Position numbers and translations under genes: made by a program
The notes under the pieces: model-generated
What the model saw: the letters and a program-made list of their open reading frames with translations, nothing else
Told to the model about the DNA's origin: nothing
The model's database searches: none
In this document: in pieces, positions 18,769 through 26,427 of the stretch
How positions within the stretch are numbered: position 1 is the stretch's first letter
How the letters are laid out: each line of letters opens with the position of its first letter
Assembly (NCBI GenBank): GCA_026393075.1
Contig: JAPLAW010000059.1
Coordinates: forward strand, 1-34,224
Direction of reading: 5' to 3'
Source: Actinomycetota bacterium
GTDB taxonomy: Bacteria > Actinomycetota > Actinomycetes > Nanopelagicales > Nanopelagicaceae
Length of the DNA: 34,224 nt

Positions 18769-20661
18769 ATGTCTAACCAGGCCCTCTGGATGACCTTTCG
18801 GTCCATGACCGCAGATCCTTCAGTAAAGAATCAGAAATTAAAGCCAGGTACCGTAAAGCGAATTGCATCTTTCGCGAAGCCGTATAAGACGCATATAACT
18901 GTTTTCTTGATAACCGTTGTTATCGAGGCGTTTCTAATTATTACCTCTCCACTTTTACTTCGTGAATTAATTGATAAAGGCGTAATTCCCAAAGATGGCG
19001 CATTGGTTACTAAGTTAGCTTTGGCGGTTGCGTCTATAGCAATTTTGGATCCATTAATCAGCATTGTCGGACGTTGGTTCTCAGCTCGTATTGGTGAAGG
19101 TCTTATCTACGATTTACGTTCGCAAGTGTTCGAACACGTACAGACACAATCGGTTGCTTTCTTTACCCGCACTCAAACTGGTGCGCTGATCTCTCGTATC
19201 AACTCGGATGTAATTGGCGCACAACAGGCCTTCACGGCGACCTTATCCGGCGTTGTCAGTAATTCAGTAAGCCTGATACTCGTAGTTGGAACAATGCTGA
19301 TTCTCTCTTGGCAGATCACAATAGTTTCACTCTTACTTCTACCGCTATTTCTAATTCCAACTAAATGGGTTGGAAAGAAGCTGCAATCTCTCACTCGGCA
19401 ATCATTTAATCTAAATGCCGAGATGTCTTCCACGATGACTGAGCGTTTTAATGTTTCTGGTGCCATGTTGGTATCTCTTTATGGCCGACAGAGTGACGAA
19501 AAAAGCTATTTCCGAACTCGAGCCCGCAAAGTTGCCGACATTGGTATCGAGATCGCGTTACTAAACCGAATCTTCTTCATCGCCCTAACTAGCATTGCTG
19601 CAGTTGCTACTGCAATTGCTTACGGCATTGGTGGACACCTTGCGATTAATGGCACTGTAACTGTCGGAACACTGTTAGCGATTACGGCTTTGTTAGCGCG
19701 CCTTTACGGACCACTTACTGCTCTCTCTAACGTGCGCATAGATGTCATGACAGCGTTAGTTTCGTTTGAAAGAATTTTTGAAGTTCTGGATCTAACGCCA
19801 ATGGTGCAAGATCGTCCAAACGCCAAAGAATTAGTGGGCAAAGATTTCGCCGTTGAATTTAAGAACGTTTCTTTTGCTTATCCAAAAGCTGAAGAAATTT
19901 CGCTGTCATCCCTTGAGTCAGTGGCAAAACCTGAGATCGTGGAAAGTGGCGTAGTTCTAAACGGGCTAACTTTCACAGCTAAGCCCGGAACCATGACAGC
20001 GCTTGTTGGTCCATCTGGTGCGGGTAAAACCACAATTAGCGCGCTAGTTCCGCGTCTCTATGATGTAACTGGCGGATCAATTGAAGTTGGTGGTTCTGAT
20101 ATTCGCGAACTGACTCTGAAGTCTTTGCGCGAAAATATTGGTGTTGTCATGCAAGATGCACATCTGTTCCATGACACGATCGGTGAGAATTTACGGTACG
20201 CCAAACCAGGTGCAACAGAAGCTGAGATGCAGGCAGCTTGTGAGGCAGCCCAAATTTGGTCGCTAGTTTCTTCTTTGCCAAATGGCTTTGACACAATGGT
20301 AGGAGAGCGCGGACATCGCTTATCTGGTGGTGAAAAGCAGCGTCTGGCAATCGCTCGACTACTCTTGAAATCTCCACAGGTAGTAATCCTGGATGAAGCA
20401 ACTGCTCACTTGGATTCAGAGAACGAAGCACTTGTACATGCAGCCCTAAGTGCTGCTCTAAAGGGGCGAACTAGTTTGGTGATTGCTCACCGGCTAAGCA
20501 CAGTGCGTGATGCAGACCAGATTTTGGTACTTGAAAAAGGCGTAATTGTTGAACGCGGAACCCACGATGAACTTGTAGCTAAGAACGGTTTATATGCCGA
20601 ACTCTACAATCGCCAAGACTTATCTGGATCTACGGATCAAGATTCTTCCGTAACCAACTAA
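18769..20661 (+). CDS. ABC exporter, fused membrane and ATPase domains
   Basis: 630 aa. An N-terminal six-helix export domain (about residues 30-330) is followed by an ATPase domain: Walker A G414-T422 (GPSGAGKTT), signature LSGGEKQRL from residue 518, Walker B VILDEATAHLD with D542/E543, H-loop VIAHRLSTV. A segment of about 20 residues between SFAYP and Walker A is a lineage-type insertion. It probably works as a homodimer. The substrate is unknown; its position at the end of the suf operon, 3 nt after the DUF59 gene, makes an Fe-S or thiol-linked cargo (as for Atm1) possible but unproven. Its 3' end overlaps SURF1 on the other strand. Confidence 0.9.
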   Translation: MSNQALWMTFRSMTADPSVKNQKLKPGTVKRIASFAKPYKTHITVFLITVVIEAFLIITSPLLLRELIDKGVIPKDGALVTKLALAVASIAILDPLISIVGRWFSARIGEGLIYDLRSQVFEHVQTQSVAFFTRTQTGALISRINSDVIGAQQAFTATLSGVVSNSVSLILVVGTMLILSWQITIVSLLLLPLFLIPTKWVGKKLQSLTRQSFNLNAEMSSTMTERFNVSGAMLVSLYGRQSDEKSYFRTRARKVADIGIEIALLNRIFFIALTSIAAVATAIAYGIGGHLAINGTVTVGTLLAITALLARLYGPLTALSNVRIDVMTALVSFERIFEVLDLTPMVQDRPNAKELVGKDFAVEFKNVSFAYPKAEEISLSSLESVAKPEIVESGVVLNGLTFTAKPGTMTALVGPSGAGKTTISALVPRLYDVTGGSIEVGGSDIRELTLKSLRENIGVVMQDAHLFHDTIGENLRYAKPGATEAEMQAACEAAQIWSLVSSLPNGFDTMVGERGHRLSGGEKQRLAIARLLLKSPQVVILDEATAHLDSENEALVHAALSAALKGRTSLVIAHRLSTVRDADQILVLEKGVIVERGTHDELVAKNGLYAELYNRQDLSGSTDQDSSVTN

Positions 20662-21312
20662 GCCAGCAAAGAACACCCATTGCAAGGCGTAAGCCATATG
20701 TGGGCCATCACTAAGTTCTGGTAATTGCGCTGAAACCTTTGGAGTTAGATCAGTAGTTGATCCAGATAAGAGATCTAGATAAAAACCTTCCGTTACAACT
20801 TCGTTTTGAGCATTCCATTTACTGATCAAGCCTGAGCCGCTTTCCGGTAGCGCAAAGAATGAGCCACGAGGTAGCGATGTATCCAGACGCAATCGACCGG
20901 TAATCTCAACTGTGCCAGATGGCGTGTTAGGAATAACAGGTGCAGTTAGTGCATCTTTGCCGGCAACAATCCAACCTCGGTCTACCCAGAATTTCTCGCC
21001 GTTAGAGCTAGTAAAGAGAGTTAGAAACTCAAAACCATATTTGCCTTCAAAGTATCTATTTCGTAGCAAGATAGTTTGATTAGCATCAAATATGCCCTCA
21101 GTATTAACTGAGCGCCATTCATTTTTAGCAAGATTACTTGCTGCAAAAGTTAAGGGAATATTAGGGGCAGCAATATTTTTCTCGATCAGGAAATTGCGAT
21201 GATGTCGGTCGACACCACGGTGATATTGCCATTGCGCCGCAATTAAGCAAAGACAGATAAGTGCGAGCGCCACGATTGACTTGAGAAAAACGTATTTTTC
21301 GCGTGCGCGCAT
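20620..21312 (-). CDS. SURF1-family cytochrome c oxidase assembly protein
   Basis: 230 aa. One transmembrane helix lies near each end (about residues 10-26 and 207-224) with a periplasmic domain between. Family marks are NRYFEGKYGFEFLTLF, FWVDRGWI and the C-terminal SDGPHMAYALQWVFFA. SURF1 helps insert heme A into the oxidase, matching ctaA nearby. The last 42 nt overlap the convergent ABC exporter gene. The ATG has no ribosome site; TAGAAT lies 6 nt upstream, so the transcript is probably leaderless. Confidence 0.92.
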   Translation of the reverse strand: MRAREKYVFLKSIVALALICLCLIAAQWQYHRGVDRHHRNFLIEKNIAAPNIPLTFAASNLAKNEWRSVNTEGIFDANQTILLRNRYFEGKYGFEFLTLFTSSNGEKFWVDRGWIVAGKDALTAPVIPNTPSGTVEITGRLRLDTSLPRGSFFALPESGSGLISKWNAQNEVVTEGFYLDLLSGSTTDLTPKVSAQLPELSDGPHMAYALQWVFFAGLVGYGRILIRRSR

Positions 21313-21318
21313 GACCAG

Positions 21319-21324
21319 ATTCTA
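21319..21324 (-). promoter_or_regulatory. Candidate -10 box giving a leaderless SURF1 mRNA
   Basis: On the minus strand TAGAAT is followed by 6 nt and then the SURF1 ATG, placing the likely start on the A of the start codon. No clear -35 is visible. Confidence 0.45.
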
Positions 21325-21338
21325 ATCGTAGATCGAGC

Positions 21339-21605
21339 TTAAGAAATCGAGCGGCGCTTCTCTTTGATCACAGCTGTTCCGGGGGCCATAGTTTCGCGCC
21401 CAGCATTTGCGATTACTACCGCAATATATGGCAACCCAATTGCACCGGCTAGGAAGAACCAACGAAATGGACTAGGTGTAACTACGGTGAGGATGAAACA
21501 AAGAGTACGGACCATCATTGAGATGAAATATCTTTTCTGGCGAGCCCCTTGATCACCGCTCAAACCAGGTTGGGCGGTGGTTACGTCATAAAATTCTTCA
21601 GCCAT
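21339..21605 (-). CDS. DUF3099 small membrane protein
   Basis: 88 aa. The N-terminus ([20 protein letters not shown]) and two hydrophobic segments (about residues 29-43 and 47-66, the second with [12 protein letters not shown]) match DUF3099, an Actinobacteria-restricted family of unknown function. A basic tail (KEKRRS) probably stays in the cytoplasm. It lies 26 nt upstream of SURF1 on the same strand. Its ATG has TACTCT 6 nt upstream (minus strand of 21612-21617), another leaderless-type arrangement. Confidence 0.85.
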   Translation of the reverse strand: MAEEFYDVTTAQPGLSGDQGARQKRYFISMMVRTLCFILTVVTPSPFRWFFLAGAIGLPYIAVVIANAGRETMAPGTAVIKEKRRSIS

Positions 21606-21611
21606 GTGCCT

Positions 21612-21617
21612 AGAGTA
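21612..21617 (-). promoter_or_regulatory. Candidate -10 box for the DUF3099 gene
   Basis: TACTCT on the minus strand sits 6 nt before the ATG. On the plus strand the overlapping TAGAGT (21611-21616) could serve fabG, so the two divergent promoters may share bases. Confidence 0.35.
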
Positions 21618-21664
21618 GATGTGTTCTTAGGTTTACGCAGAAGTAACGAGTAACCTTGCCAACT

Positions 21665-22369
21665 ATGAGCGCAATCGCATTGGTAACTGGTGGCAATCGC
21701 GGCATAGGTTCGGCAATCGCTAAATCTCTAACTACGGCCGGCTATACGGTAATCGTCACCTATCGATCTGGGTCAGCGCCGACTGAATATAAATCGGTAC
21801 AGATGGATGTCACTTCAACCGAAAGCGTAGATGCTGGCTTTGACTTAATTGAGCAAACTTGGGGCTCACCTGAGATTGTGGTGTGTAATGCGGGCATCAC
21901 TAAAGACACGCTATCGATGCGCATGAGTGATGAAGACTTTGCCGATGTGATTGATGCCAATTTAACTGGCGCATTTCGAACTGCCCGGCGCGCGACTAAA
22001 GGTTTATTGAAATTAAAGCGAGGACGTCTGATTTTTATTGGTTCAGTAGTTGGTCTTTCTGGTTCAGCCGGACAAGTTAATTATTCAGCGAGCAAAGCTG
22101 GGTTAGTTGGAATGGCCCGCTCGTTTGCCCGCGAACTAGGAAGTCGTGGCATTACTTCAAACGTGGTGGCTCCTGGTTTCGTCGAGACGGATATGACCGC
22201 CACTCTTGATGAAAAGCGCCGCGATGAGATTGCTAAGTCAGTACCACTGCAACGTTTTTGTTCAGCCGAAGAAATTGCCGATGTCGTAACTTTCTTAGCA
22301 TCGCCACAAGCAAGCTATATAACTGGTGCAGTAATTCCAGTTGATGGCGGATTAGGAATGGGTCACTAA
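21665..22369 (+). CDS. fabG: 3-oxoacyl-ACP reductase FabG (MabA-like)
   Basis: 234 aa from ATG 21665; an in-frame TTG at 21656 would add three residues. It is a short-chain dehydrogenase with a TGGNRGIG cofactor loop and the catalytic triad S127, Y140, K144 (GSVVGLSGSAGQVNYSASK). The CNAG motif is present. It reduces 3-oxoacyl-ACP with NADPH in fatty acid synthesis II. fabI follows after 2 nt, the same order as mycobacterial mabA-inhA. Lack of an aromatic SDR partner and the fabI neighbour support FabG over a generic SDR. Confidence 0.92.
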   Translation: MSAIALVTGGNRGIGSAIAKSLTTAGYTVIVTYRSGSAPTEYKSVQMDVTSTESVDAGFDLIEQTWGSPEIVVCNAGITKDTLSMRMSDEDFADVIDANLTGAFRTARRATKGLLKLKRGRLIFIGSVVGLSGSAGQVNYSASKAGLVGMARSFARELGSRGITSNVVAPGFVETDMTATLDEKRRDEIAKSVPLQRFCSAEEIADVVTFLASPQASYITGAVIPVDGGLGMGH

Positions 22370-22371
22370 CA

Positions 22372-23136
22372 ATGGGAATTCTGGCCGGCAAAAAGATATT
22401 GGTAACGGGTGTTTTAACTGATGCTTCGATCGCATTTCATATTGCGCGTTTAGCCCAAGAAGAAGGCGCTACTGTGATCTTGTCTTCGTATGGTCGAGTA
22501 ATGTCGCTAACTACACGCATTGCCGGTCGATTGCCGCAACCAGCCCCAGTGATTGAACTTGATGTGACAAATGATGCTGATTTAGCTGCACTTGAATCTC
22601 GGGTGCGCGAACATGTCGATGGTCTCGACGGGGTAGTGCACTCAATTGGTTTTGCACCAGAAGCTGCCTTAGGTGGGAATTTCTTAAATACCGAATGGGC
22701 TGATGTCGCAACTGCAATGCAGGTATCGGCTTATTCTTTTAAGTCACTTGCTATGGCAACTCGTCCGTTATTCACTGGTGGCGCATCGATCGTGGGCCTT
22801 GATTTCGATGCAACTGTTGCTTGGCCAAAATATGACTGGATGGGTGTTGCCAAAGCAGCACTCGAATCAACTTCTCGTTACCTAGCTCGCGATCTAGGTG
22901 CTGAAAACATTCGCGTTAATTTAGTTGCAGCAGGTCCCATTAAAACTATGGCCGCTAAATCGATTCCAGGATTTTCAGATTTCGAAGAAGTTTGGAACTC
23001 TCGTTCACCATTAACTTGGGATGTAACTGACCCAGTGCCAGCTGCTCAAGCAGTTGTAGCCCTGTTATCTGATTGGTTCCCAAAGACCACCGGCGAGATC
23101 ATTCACGTCGATGGTGGCGTTCACGCCATGGGCTAA
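22372..23136 (+). CDS. fabI: Enoyl-ACP reductase, InhA/FabI type
   Basis: 254 aa. It starts MGILAGKKILVTGVLTDASI, very like InhA (ILV.G..TDSSIAFHIAR). VVHSIGFAP and the catalytic Y154 and K161 (YDWMGVAKAALE) follow the Y-x6-K spacing of FabI/InhA, and NLVAAGPIKT is the substrate-loop start. It performs the last, NADH-dependent reduction of fatty acid elongation. It is shorter than InhA because the helical substrate-binding insertion is reduced, which fits normal-length rather than mycolic substrates. Confidence 0.93.
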   Translation: MGILAGKKILVTGVLTDASIAFHIARLAQEEGATVILSSYGRVMSLTTRIAGRLPQPAPVIELDVTNDADLAALESRVREHVDGLDGVVHSIGFAPEAALGGNFLNTEWADVATAMQVSAYSFKSLAMATRPLFTGGASIVGLDFDATVAWPKYDWMGVAKAALESTSRYLARDLGAENIRVNLVAAGPIKTMAAKSIPGFSDFEEVWNSRSPLTWDVTDPVPAAQAVVALLSDWFPKTTGEIIHVDGGVHAMG

Positions 23137-23207
23137 GCCCGCTTACTTGCTCTGAACTAGGCTCAATTTCGCCTTTGCCCAACCCTCTAGTACCCTTTGC
23201 CTCAGAC

Positions 23208-23293
23208 CAGTAGTTCGCTACTGCAAGAGGAGTTACCGCTCCCACCTAAGAATCTTCTAGATTCCTGGTATGTCGAAGTTCAACTTAGTTGAA
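23208..23293 (+). ncRNA. Hairpin-rich leader of the infC-rpmI-rplT operon
   Basis: The 255 nt between fabI and the infC start contain four successive inverted repeats: CAGTAG-TTCG-CTACTG (23208-23223, a UUCG tetraloop), GGAG/CTCC (23229-23242), GAATC/GATTC (23250-23264) and TTCAAC-TTA-GTTGAA (23279-23293). No convincing protein is encoded here. The density of stems suggests a cis-acting mRNA leader, perhaps for L20 or IF3 feedback as in other bacteria; I cannot match it to a named family by eye. Confidence 0.45.
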
Positions 23294-23391
23294 GTCATTT
23301 CAGCTGCAGTCGGACTCCTTGGCGGTTGCTTATTTTGCATGGCGCGGTTACTGAGCGCGAAGTACCAGCAAACCGAATAAGAGGAGCAAAT

Positions 23392-23982
23392 ATCACAACT
23401 GACCCACGTATCAACGATCGAATTCGTACACCCCAAATTCGTTTAATCGGTTACACCGGTGAACAAGTTGGCGTAGTAGATATCGAAGTTGCGCTACAGA
23501 TGGCTGATGAAGTTGGTCTCGACCTAGTTGAGATCGCACCAGAAGCTAATCCACCAGTCTGCAAGATCATGGATTTCGGAAAGTACAAATACGAGATCGC
23601 TCAGAAAGCTCGGGAAGCACGCCAAAACCAGACCCACATCGTGGTGAAGGAAGTACGTATGCGACCAAAGATTGAGACTCACGATTATGAGACCAAACGG
23701 AATCACATCGAGAAGTTCTTAAAAGGTGGCGACAAGGTCAAAGTGACAATGCAATTCCGTGGTCGCGAACAAACGCGTCCTGAACTCGGTTACAAGATCT
23801 TGCAACGTCTTGCAGAAGATGTCGCAGAAATTGCTTTCGTTGAATTCGCCCCTAAACAAGAGGGACGAAATATGACAATGGTGCTTGGTCCAACTAAGCG
23901 CAAGACTGAAGCAGTAGCAGAAGCAAAGGCAGCGCGTAAAGCGAAAGCCGATGCCGCAGCAGCTGCAGCAGAGACCGAATAA
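23392..23982 (+). CDS. infC: Translation initiation factor IF-3, with an AUC start codon
   Basis: 196 aa from ATC 23392. Conservation begins immediately at [19 protein letters not shown], as in other actinobacterial IF3. A strong ribosome site (AAGAGGAG, 23379-23386) stands 5 nt before ATC, and no ATG, GTG or TTG is suitably placed; the frame's upstream TTG at 23326 has no conservation behind it. Both IF3 domains are complete ([15 protein letters not shown], then [12 protein letters not shown]...[11 protein letters not shown]). A basic Ala/Lys tail ends the protein. Rare AUU/AUC starts are a known self-control device of infC, since IF3 rejects non-standard starts. Confidence 0.93.
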   Translation: MTTDPRINDRIRTPQIRLIGYTGEQVGVVDIEVALQMADEVGLDLVEIAPEANPPVCKIMDFGKYKYEIAQKAREARQNQTHIVVKEVRMRPKIETHDYETKRNHIEKFLKGGDKVKVTMQFRGREQTRPELGYKILQRLAEDVAEIAFVEFAPKQEGRNMTMVLGPTKRKTEAVAEAKAARKAKADAAAAAAETE

Positions 23983-24005
23983 GAACTAGCAACGGGAGAC
24001 CCAAG

Positions 24006-24203
24006 ATGCCAAAGATGAAAACCCACAGTGGTGCGAAGAAGACATTCCGCATTACTGGTTCCGGAAAAGTTATGCACGAGCGCGCCGGAAAGCGCCACTT
24101 ACTCGAGCGCAAGTCCTCACGTGTCACACGACGTTTGAGCACTGAGTCCGCAGCTAAGCCAACCGTTGCAACAACAGCCAATCGCATGCTTGGTTTGAAG
24201 TAA
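24006..24203 (+). CDS. rpmI: Ribosomal protein bL35
   Basis: 65 aa, normal size and very basic. [22 protein letters not shown] is the family start, and [14 protein letters not shown] follows. It is part of the large ribosomal subunit. GGGAGA upstream is its ribosome site. It lies between infC and rplT, the near-universal order. Confidence 0.97.
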   Translation: MPKMKTHSGAKKTFRITGSGKVMHERAGKRHLLERKSSRVTRRLSTESAAKPTVATTANRMLGLK

Positions 24204-24214
24204 GGAGCGCTTAA

Positions 24215-24574
24215 ATGAGAGTAAAACGTGGAGTCCACGCAGCCAAGAAGCGTCGTACAACTCTAGAACGTGCCAGTGGTTACCGCGGTCAACGTTCACG
24301 TCTTTTCACAAAGGCGAAAGAGCAAGTTACCCACTCAATGGTTTATGCATTCAACGATCGCAAGGATAAGAAAGGCGACTTCCGTCGTCTCTGGATCCAA
24401 CGTATCAATGCAGCAGCTCGTGAAAACGGTCTTACTTATAACCGTTTGATCCAAGGTTTAAAGGAATCTGGCGTTGAAGTTGATCGCCGTTTACTTTCAG
24501 AGCTAGCAACTAATGACCCAGCGACTTTCAAGGCGCTAGTTGAAGTTGCTCGCAAGACTTTAGCTGCACTTTAA
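24215..24574 (+). CDS. rplT: Ribosomal protein bL20
   Basis: 119 aa. The basic N-terminal arm ([31 protein letters not shown]) and the globular part with [24 protein letters not shown] are typical. L20 is an early 23S rRNA-binding assembly protein, and in several bacteria it represses its own operon. AAGGAG precedes the ATG. No normal terminator lies between it and the next gene; see the stem inside that gene. Confidence 0.98.
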   Translation: MRVKRGVHAAKKRRTTLERASGYRGQRSRLFTKAKEQVTHSMVYAFNDRKDKKGDFRRLWIQRINAAARENGLTYNRLIQGLKESGVEVDRRLLSELATNDPATFKALVEVARKTLAAL

Positions 24575-24597
24575 TTCGTTAATCGAAACTAGAAGTA

Positions 24598-25395
24598 ATG
24601 ATCGAGAGCCTTCACTCGCCGCATATCGCGCGGGTGAAGGCTCTTATCAGTTCTAAGGGCGCTAAAGAACGTCGCGAAAGTGCACGTTATGTCGCCGAAG
24701 GTGCGCAGTTTGTACGCGAAGCCATTAAGGCTAAAGCTACTGATCAAGTAGATGTCCTATATCTAACAGCTAAGGGGCGTTCTCGTTTAGAGAATGATCA
24801 GATCGACTTAGCAAAATTTAAATCTGAAGATGTCACAGATGCCGTAATGAAGGCAATGAGTGAAACCATCTCGCCGCAAGGCATTCTGGCCATTTGCAAA
24901 ATTCCGAATCCACAGTTGGAATCATTGAAATTATCGGGCAAATCAATTTTACTTTATTTGCATGAAATTCAAGATCCCGGAAATGCCGGCACAATTCTGC
25001 GTTCCGCCGATGCGTTAGGTGCAACGGCTGTAATTACCTCACCAGGTAGTGTTGATATGTATTCACCCAAGGTGGTTCGTTCAACGGCCGGCTCACTTTG
25101 GCACTTGCCTATTTTCGAGCGGGTATCACTTGATTTGCTACAAACGACGATTCCAAATCTAAACTTTGCCACCTTGTCAGCAGATGGAAAAAAATCTATT
25201 CGACAATTTTTGGTTACTGAAAATACAGTTTTGATTTTCGGAAATGAAGCCCGTGGTTTAGCTGATCTCCAAGTTCCTGCAGCGACTCAGGCGCTAGCTA
25301 TACCCATGGCTGGCAATGCCGAAAGCCTTAATCTTTCAGCGGCCGTCTCGATAGTTTTATACGAGTTAACAGCAAAAATTGCCGACGATAAGTAA
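24598..25395 (+). CDS. TrmH/SpoU-family RNA 2'-O-methyltransferase
   Basis: 265 aa. The N-terminal substrate-binding domain (SLHSPHIARVKAL...YVAEGAQFVREAI) precedes a SPOUT domain with three class motifs: EIQDPGNAGTILRSADALGA, FGNEARGL and IPMAGNAESLNLSAAVSIVLYE, which form the knotted SAM site. The target is a ribose in rRNA or tRNA; which nucleotide cannot be told. This gene between rplT and pheS is common in Actinobacteria. Codons 3-16 also encode a strong RNA stem. There is only a weak AGAAG before the ATG. Confidence 0.93.
   Translation: MIESLHSPHIARVKALISSKGAKERRESARYVAEGAQFVREAIKAKATDQVDVLYLTAKGRSRLENDQIDLAKFKSEDVTDAVMKAMSETISPQGILAICKIPNPQLESLKLSGKSILLYLHEIQDPGNAGTILRSADALGATAVITSPGSVDMYSPKVVRSTAGSLWHLPIFERVSLDLLQTTIPNLNFATLSADGKKSIRQFLVTENTVLIFGNEARGLADLQVPAATQALAIPMAGNAESLNLSAAVSIVLYELTAKIADDK
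24605..24644 (+). terminator. 15-bp stem-loop inside the 5' end of the TrmH-family gene
   Basis: Arms AGAGCCTTCACTCGC (24605-24619) and GCGGGTGAAGGCTCT (24630-24644) pair over 15 bp with a single G-U wobble and a 10-nt loop. There is no U tract afterwards (CTCTTATCAG). It lies 31 nt after the rplT stop, so it may be a U-less terminator or attenuator for the infC-rpmI-rplT operon, or a translational control element for the methyltransferase. The structure is clear; the role is inference. Confidence 0.5.
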
Positions 25396-25406
25396 AGTCG
25401 ACCAAG

Positions 25407-25412
25407 TAGACT
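25407..25412 (+). promoter_or_regulatory. Candidate -10 box giving a leaderless pheS mRNA
   Basis: TAGACT is followed by 7 nt and the pheS ATG, and pheS has no Shine-Dalgarno. No standard -35 is seen. The imperfect AAGTC/GACTT repeat at 25394-25413 overlaps it. Confidence 0.35.
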
Positions 25413-25419
25413 TACGCAC

Positions 25420-26427
25420 ATGAATCCGCAAGAAATCAACGAATGGGTCAGCGCTGCCAAGTCGGCATTTGCAGCCGCTGGTGACCTCGATGAACTTAAA
25501 GCGGCTCGCTTAGCTCACACCGGTGATAAGGCTCCGATCTCACTGGCTAGTCGTGGCCTTGGCTCACTTTCACCGGAAGAAAAGGCTTCCTTCGGAAAAG
25601 TTATTGGCGAAGCTAAAGCAGCGATTGCCTCAGCTTTAGCTGATGAGACTGCCCGGTTAGAGATTGCTCGCGATCAGAAAATTTTGCTCGAAGAAGTTGT
25701 AGATATAACTCTGCCGGCAAAGCTCACACATGCTGGGGGATTACACCCAATTACGATTATCAAAAATGACATTAGTGATTTCTTTTTAGCTCAAGGTTAT
25801 TCAGTTGTTGAAGGCCCAGAACTTGAATCAAGTTGGTTGAATTTCGATGCGCTAAATATTCCAGCTGATCATCCAGCTCGAACCATGCAAGATACTTTCT
25901 TCGTTGAGCCACTTAGCGCTGGTTTAGTTCTGCGCACACAAACTTCACCGCTTCAGATTCGTACGATGCTTACCGAAGAGCCACCGATTTACATCATCTC
26001 TCCTGGCCGCACATTCCGCGCTGATGAATTAGATTCAACGCATAGTCCAGTTTTCCACCAAGTTGACGGTTTAGTAGTTGACCGCGGAATTTCAATGGCT
26101 CATCTCAAGGGCACCCTCGATAATTTTGCGCGTCACATGTTTGGTCCTGACGTAACAACCAGACTGCGCCCATCTTTCTTCCCATTTACCGAACCCAGTG
26201 CTGAAGTTGATGTTTTCTTTAATGGTCGCTGGATTGAGTGGGGTGGCTGCGGAATGGTTAATCCAAAGGTGCTCGAAACCTGTGGCGTCGATACCAACGA
26301 ATTTAGCGGCTTTGCATTCGGTATGGGTCTTGAGCGAACCCTGATGGTCCGCCATGGCATCACTGATCTACATGAAATTGTTGAAGGTGACTTGCGCTTC
26401 ACCCGTCAGTTTGGAGTTGGCCTCTAA
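25420..26427 (+). CDS. pheS: Phenylalanyl-tRNA synthetase alpha subunit
   Basis: 335 aa. The N-terminal coiled-coil arm that binds tRNA (about residues 1-85) is followed by the class II catalytic core: HPITIIKNDISDFF, FDALNIPADHPARTMQDTFF, LRTQTSPLQIR, WIEWGGCGMVNPKVLE and the motif 3 region FGMGLERTLMVRHGI. With PheT it forms the alpha2-beta2 enzyme that charges tRNA-Phe. The stop shares a base with the pheT ATG (TAATG). There is no ribosome site; translation may be leaderless. Confidence 0.97.
   Translation: MNPQEINEWVSAAKSAFAAAGDLDELKAARLAHTGDKAPISLASRGLGSLSPEEKASFGKVIGEAKAAIASALADETARLEIARDQKILLEEVVDITLPAKLTHAGGLHPITIIKNDISDFFLAQGYSVVEGPELESSWLNFDALNIPADHPARTMQDTFFVEPLSAGLVLRTQTSPLQIRTMLTEEPPIYIISPGRTFRADELDSTHSPVFHQVDGLVVDRGISMAHLKGTLDNFARHMFGPDVTTRLRPSFFPFTEPSAEVDVFFNGRWIEWGGCGMVNPKVLETCGVDTNEFSGFAFGMGLERTLMVRHGITDLHEIVEGDLRFTRQFGVGL

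Noticed and set aside
23130-23140. GGGC-TAA-GCCC around the fabI stop codon as a terminator
   Set aside because: The stem is only 4 bp and no T run follows; likely chance.
23326-23391. TTG start adding 22 residues to IF3
   Set aside because: The extra residues are not conserved, and the ribosome site AAGAGGAG lies inside this stretch at the ideal distance from ATC 23392.
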